Assembly: GCF_900111325.1 (NCBI RefSeq)
Contig: NZ_FOGW01000030.1
Coordinates: 1-22,717, forward strand
From: Lachnobacterium bovis
GTDB taxonomy: Bacteria; Bacillota; Clostridia; Lachnospirales; Lachnospiraceae
Length of the DNA stretch: 22,717 bases
Direction: 5' to 3'
In this document: positions 22,414 to 22,717 of the stretch, in pieces
How positions within the stretch are numbered: the first letter of the stretch is position 1
Layout: every line of letters begins with the position of its first letter
Notes under the pieces: model-generated
Told to the model about the DNA's origin: nothing
What the model saw: the letters and a program-made list of their open reading frames with translations, nothing else
The model's database searches: none
Translations under genes and position numbers: made by a program

Positions 22414-22717
22414 CCCCCTGCTATGCAGGGGGACAACAGACGCTTTAGCTTACAGTAAAAACCTCCCGTGATATAATAACTTTGGTTCGCCAGCCAAGCT
22501 AAATATTACAGGAGGTGGTCCAAGATGGACATGAATAGTTTATCACATACAAAGTGGGAATGTAAGTACCATATTGTATTTGCGCCAAAATTCAGAAGAA
22601 AGGTAGCATATGGGCAATTGCGACAAGACATAGCCAACATTCTCAGCATGTTGTGTAAAAGAAAACATGTAGAGATAATCGAGGCGGAAATATGCCCAGA
22701 TCACGTGCATATGCTGG
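22414..22717 (+). mobile_element. IS200/IS605-type element, left end (cut by window edge)
   Basis: A perfect hairpin, CCCCCTGC-TAT-GCAGGGGG (22414-22432), is the sub-terminal structure expected at the left end of an IS200-type element, which lacks classical inverted repeats. A second small hairpin around TTTGGTTCGCCAGCCAA precedes the ribosome binding site, as in IS200 leaders that limit translation. The transposase gene begins at 22525. The exact left boundary cannot be fixed; it lies between the T-box terminator end and the hairpin. Confidence 0.8.
22525..22717 (+). CDS. tnpA: IS200-type Y1 (HUH) transposase TnpA, N-terminal part
   Basis: It is a single-strand transposase that cuts with a Tyr and an HUH metal site. 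The 64 codons present read KWECKYHIVFAPKFRRKVAYG and later CPDHVHML. KYHIVFAPKFRR is the hallmark N-terminus, and HVH in DHVHML is the HUH motif. The catalytic Tyr lies beyond the window. AGGAGG (22510-22515) is 9 bases before the ATG at 22525; an in-frame ATG at 22531 is also possible. The gene has the same strand as the T-box leader. Confidence 0.93.
   Translation, partial: MDMNSLSHTKWECKYHIVFAPKFRRKVAYGQLRQDIANILSMLCKRKHVEIIEAEICPDHVHML

Overview
The window is a low-GC stretch of a Gram-positive anaerobe. AT-rich codon use, strong AGGAGG ribosome binding sites, a class III (oxygen-sensitive) ribonucleotide reductase, a T-box leader and the gene content all point to Clostridia. Lachnospiraceae is the most likely family, by inference from protein style; no 16S or marker comparison could be run. 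Most genes are housekeeping, but the first 3.6 kb and the last 0.6 kb are accessory or rearranged.

Layout. (a) 1-72: 5' end of an IS3-type orfA on the minus strand. (b) 290-1810, minus strand: a LytTR DNA-binding protein preceded by a five-codon mini-ORF and ended by a 26-bp-stem terminator, then a membrane-anchored protein of unknown function. (c) 2021-3608: a broken ABC exporter whose pieces are out of order, followed by a MarR regulator whose own RBS and ATG are out of frame across an A10 run. (d) 3660-6969: a promoter overlapping NrdR-box-like repeats, a long leader, nrdD, and a TcdA-type dehydratase. (e) 7068-7709: two convergent small membrane proteins sharing a terminator. (f) 7882-9311: thyA and folA, the dTMP synthesis pair. 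(g) 9495-11788: acetolactate synthase large and small subunits. (h) 11927-12433, minus strand: a flavin-reductase-like protein. (i) 12778-17298: MATE exporter, aminotransferase and RecJ, closely spaced. (j) 17402-19319: an MCP-like cytoplasmic coiled-coil protein and an alpha/beta hydrolase. (k) 19440-20117, minus strand: a PAP2-type membrane protein. (l) 20438-22054: an L,D-transpeptidase. (m) 22090-22392: a T-box leader, probably leucine-specific, followed immediately by an IS200-type element that runs off the window.

Together, nrdD, thyA and folA cover deoxynucleotide supply, and ilvB/ilvN give the first shared step of branched-chain amino acid synthesis. I found no convincing new defence or biosynthetic system. 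The observations most worth following are the permuted ABC gene with its frameshifted MarR neighbour, the LytTR mini-cistron, the degenerate chemoreceptor-like coiled coil, the Cys-rich insert in IlvB, and the T-box separated from its gene by an insertion sequence.
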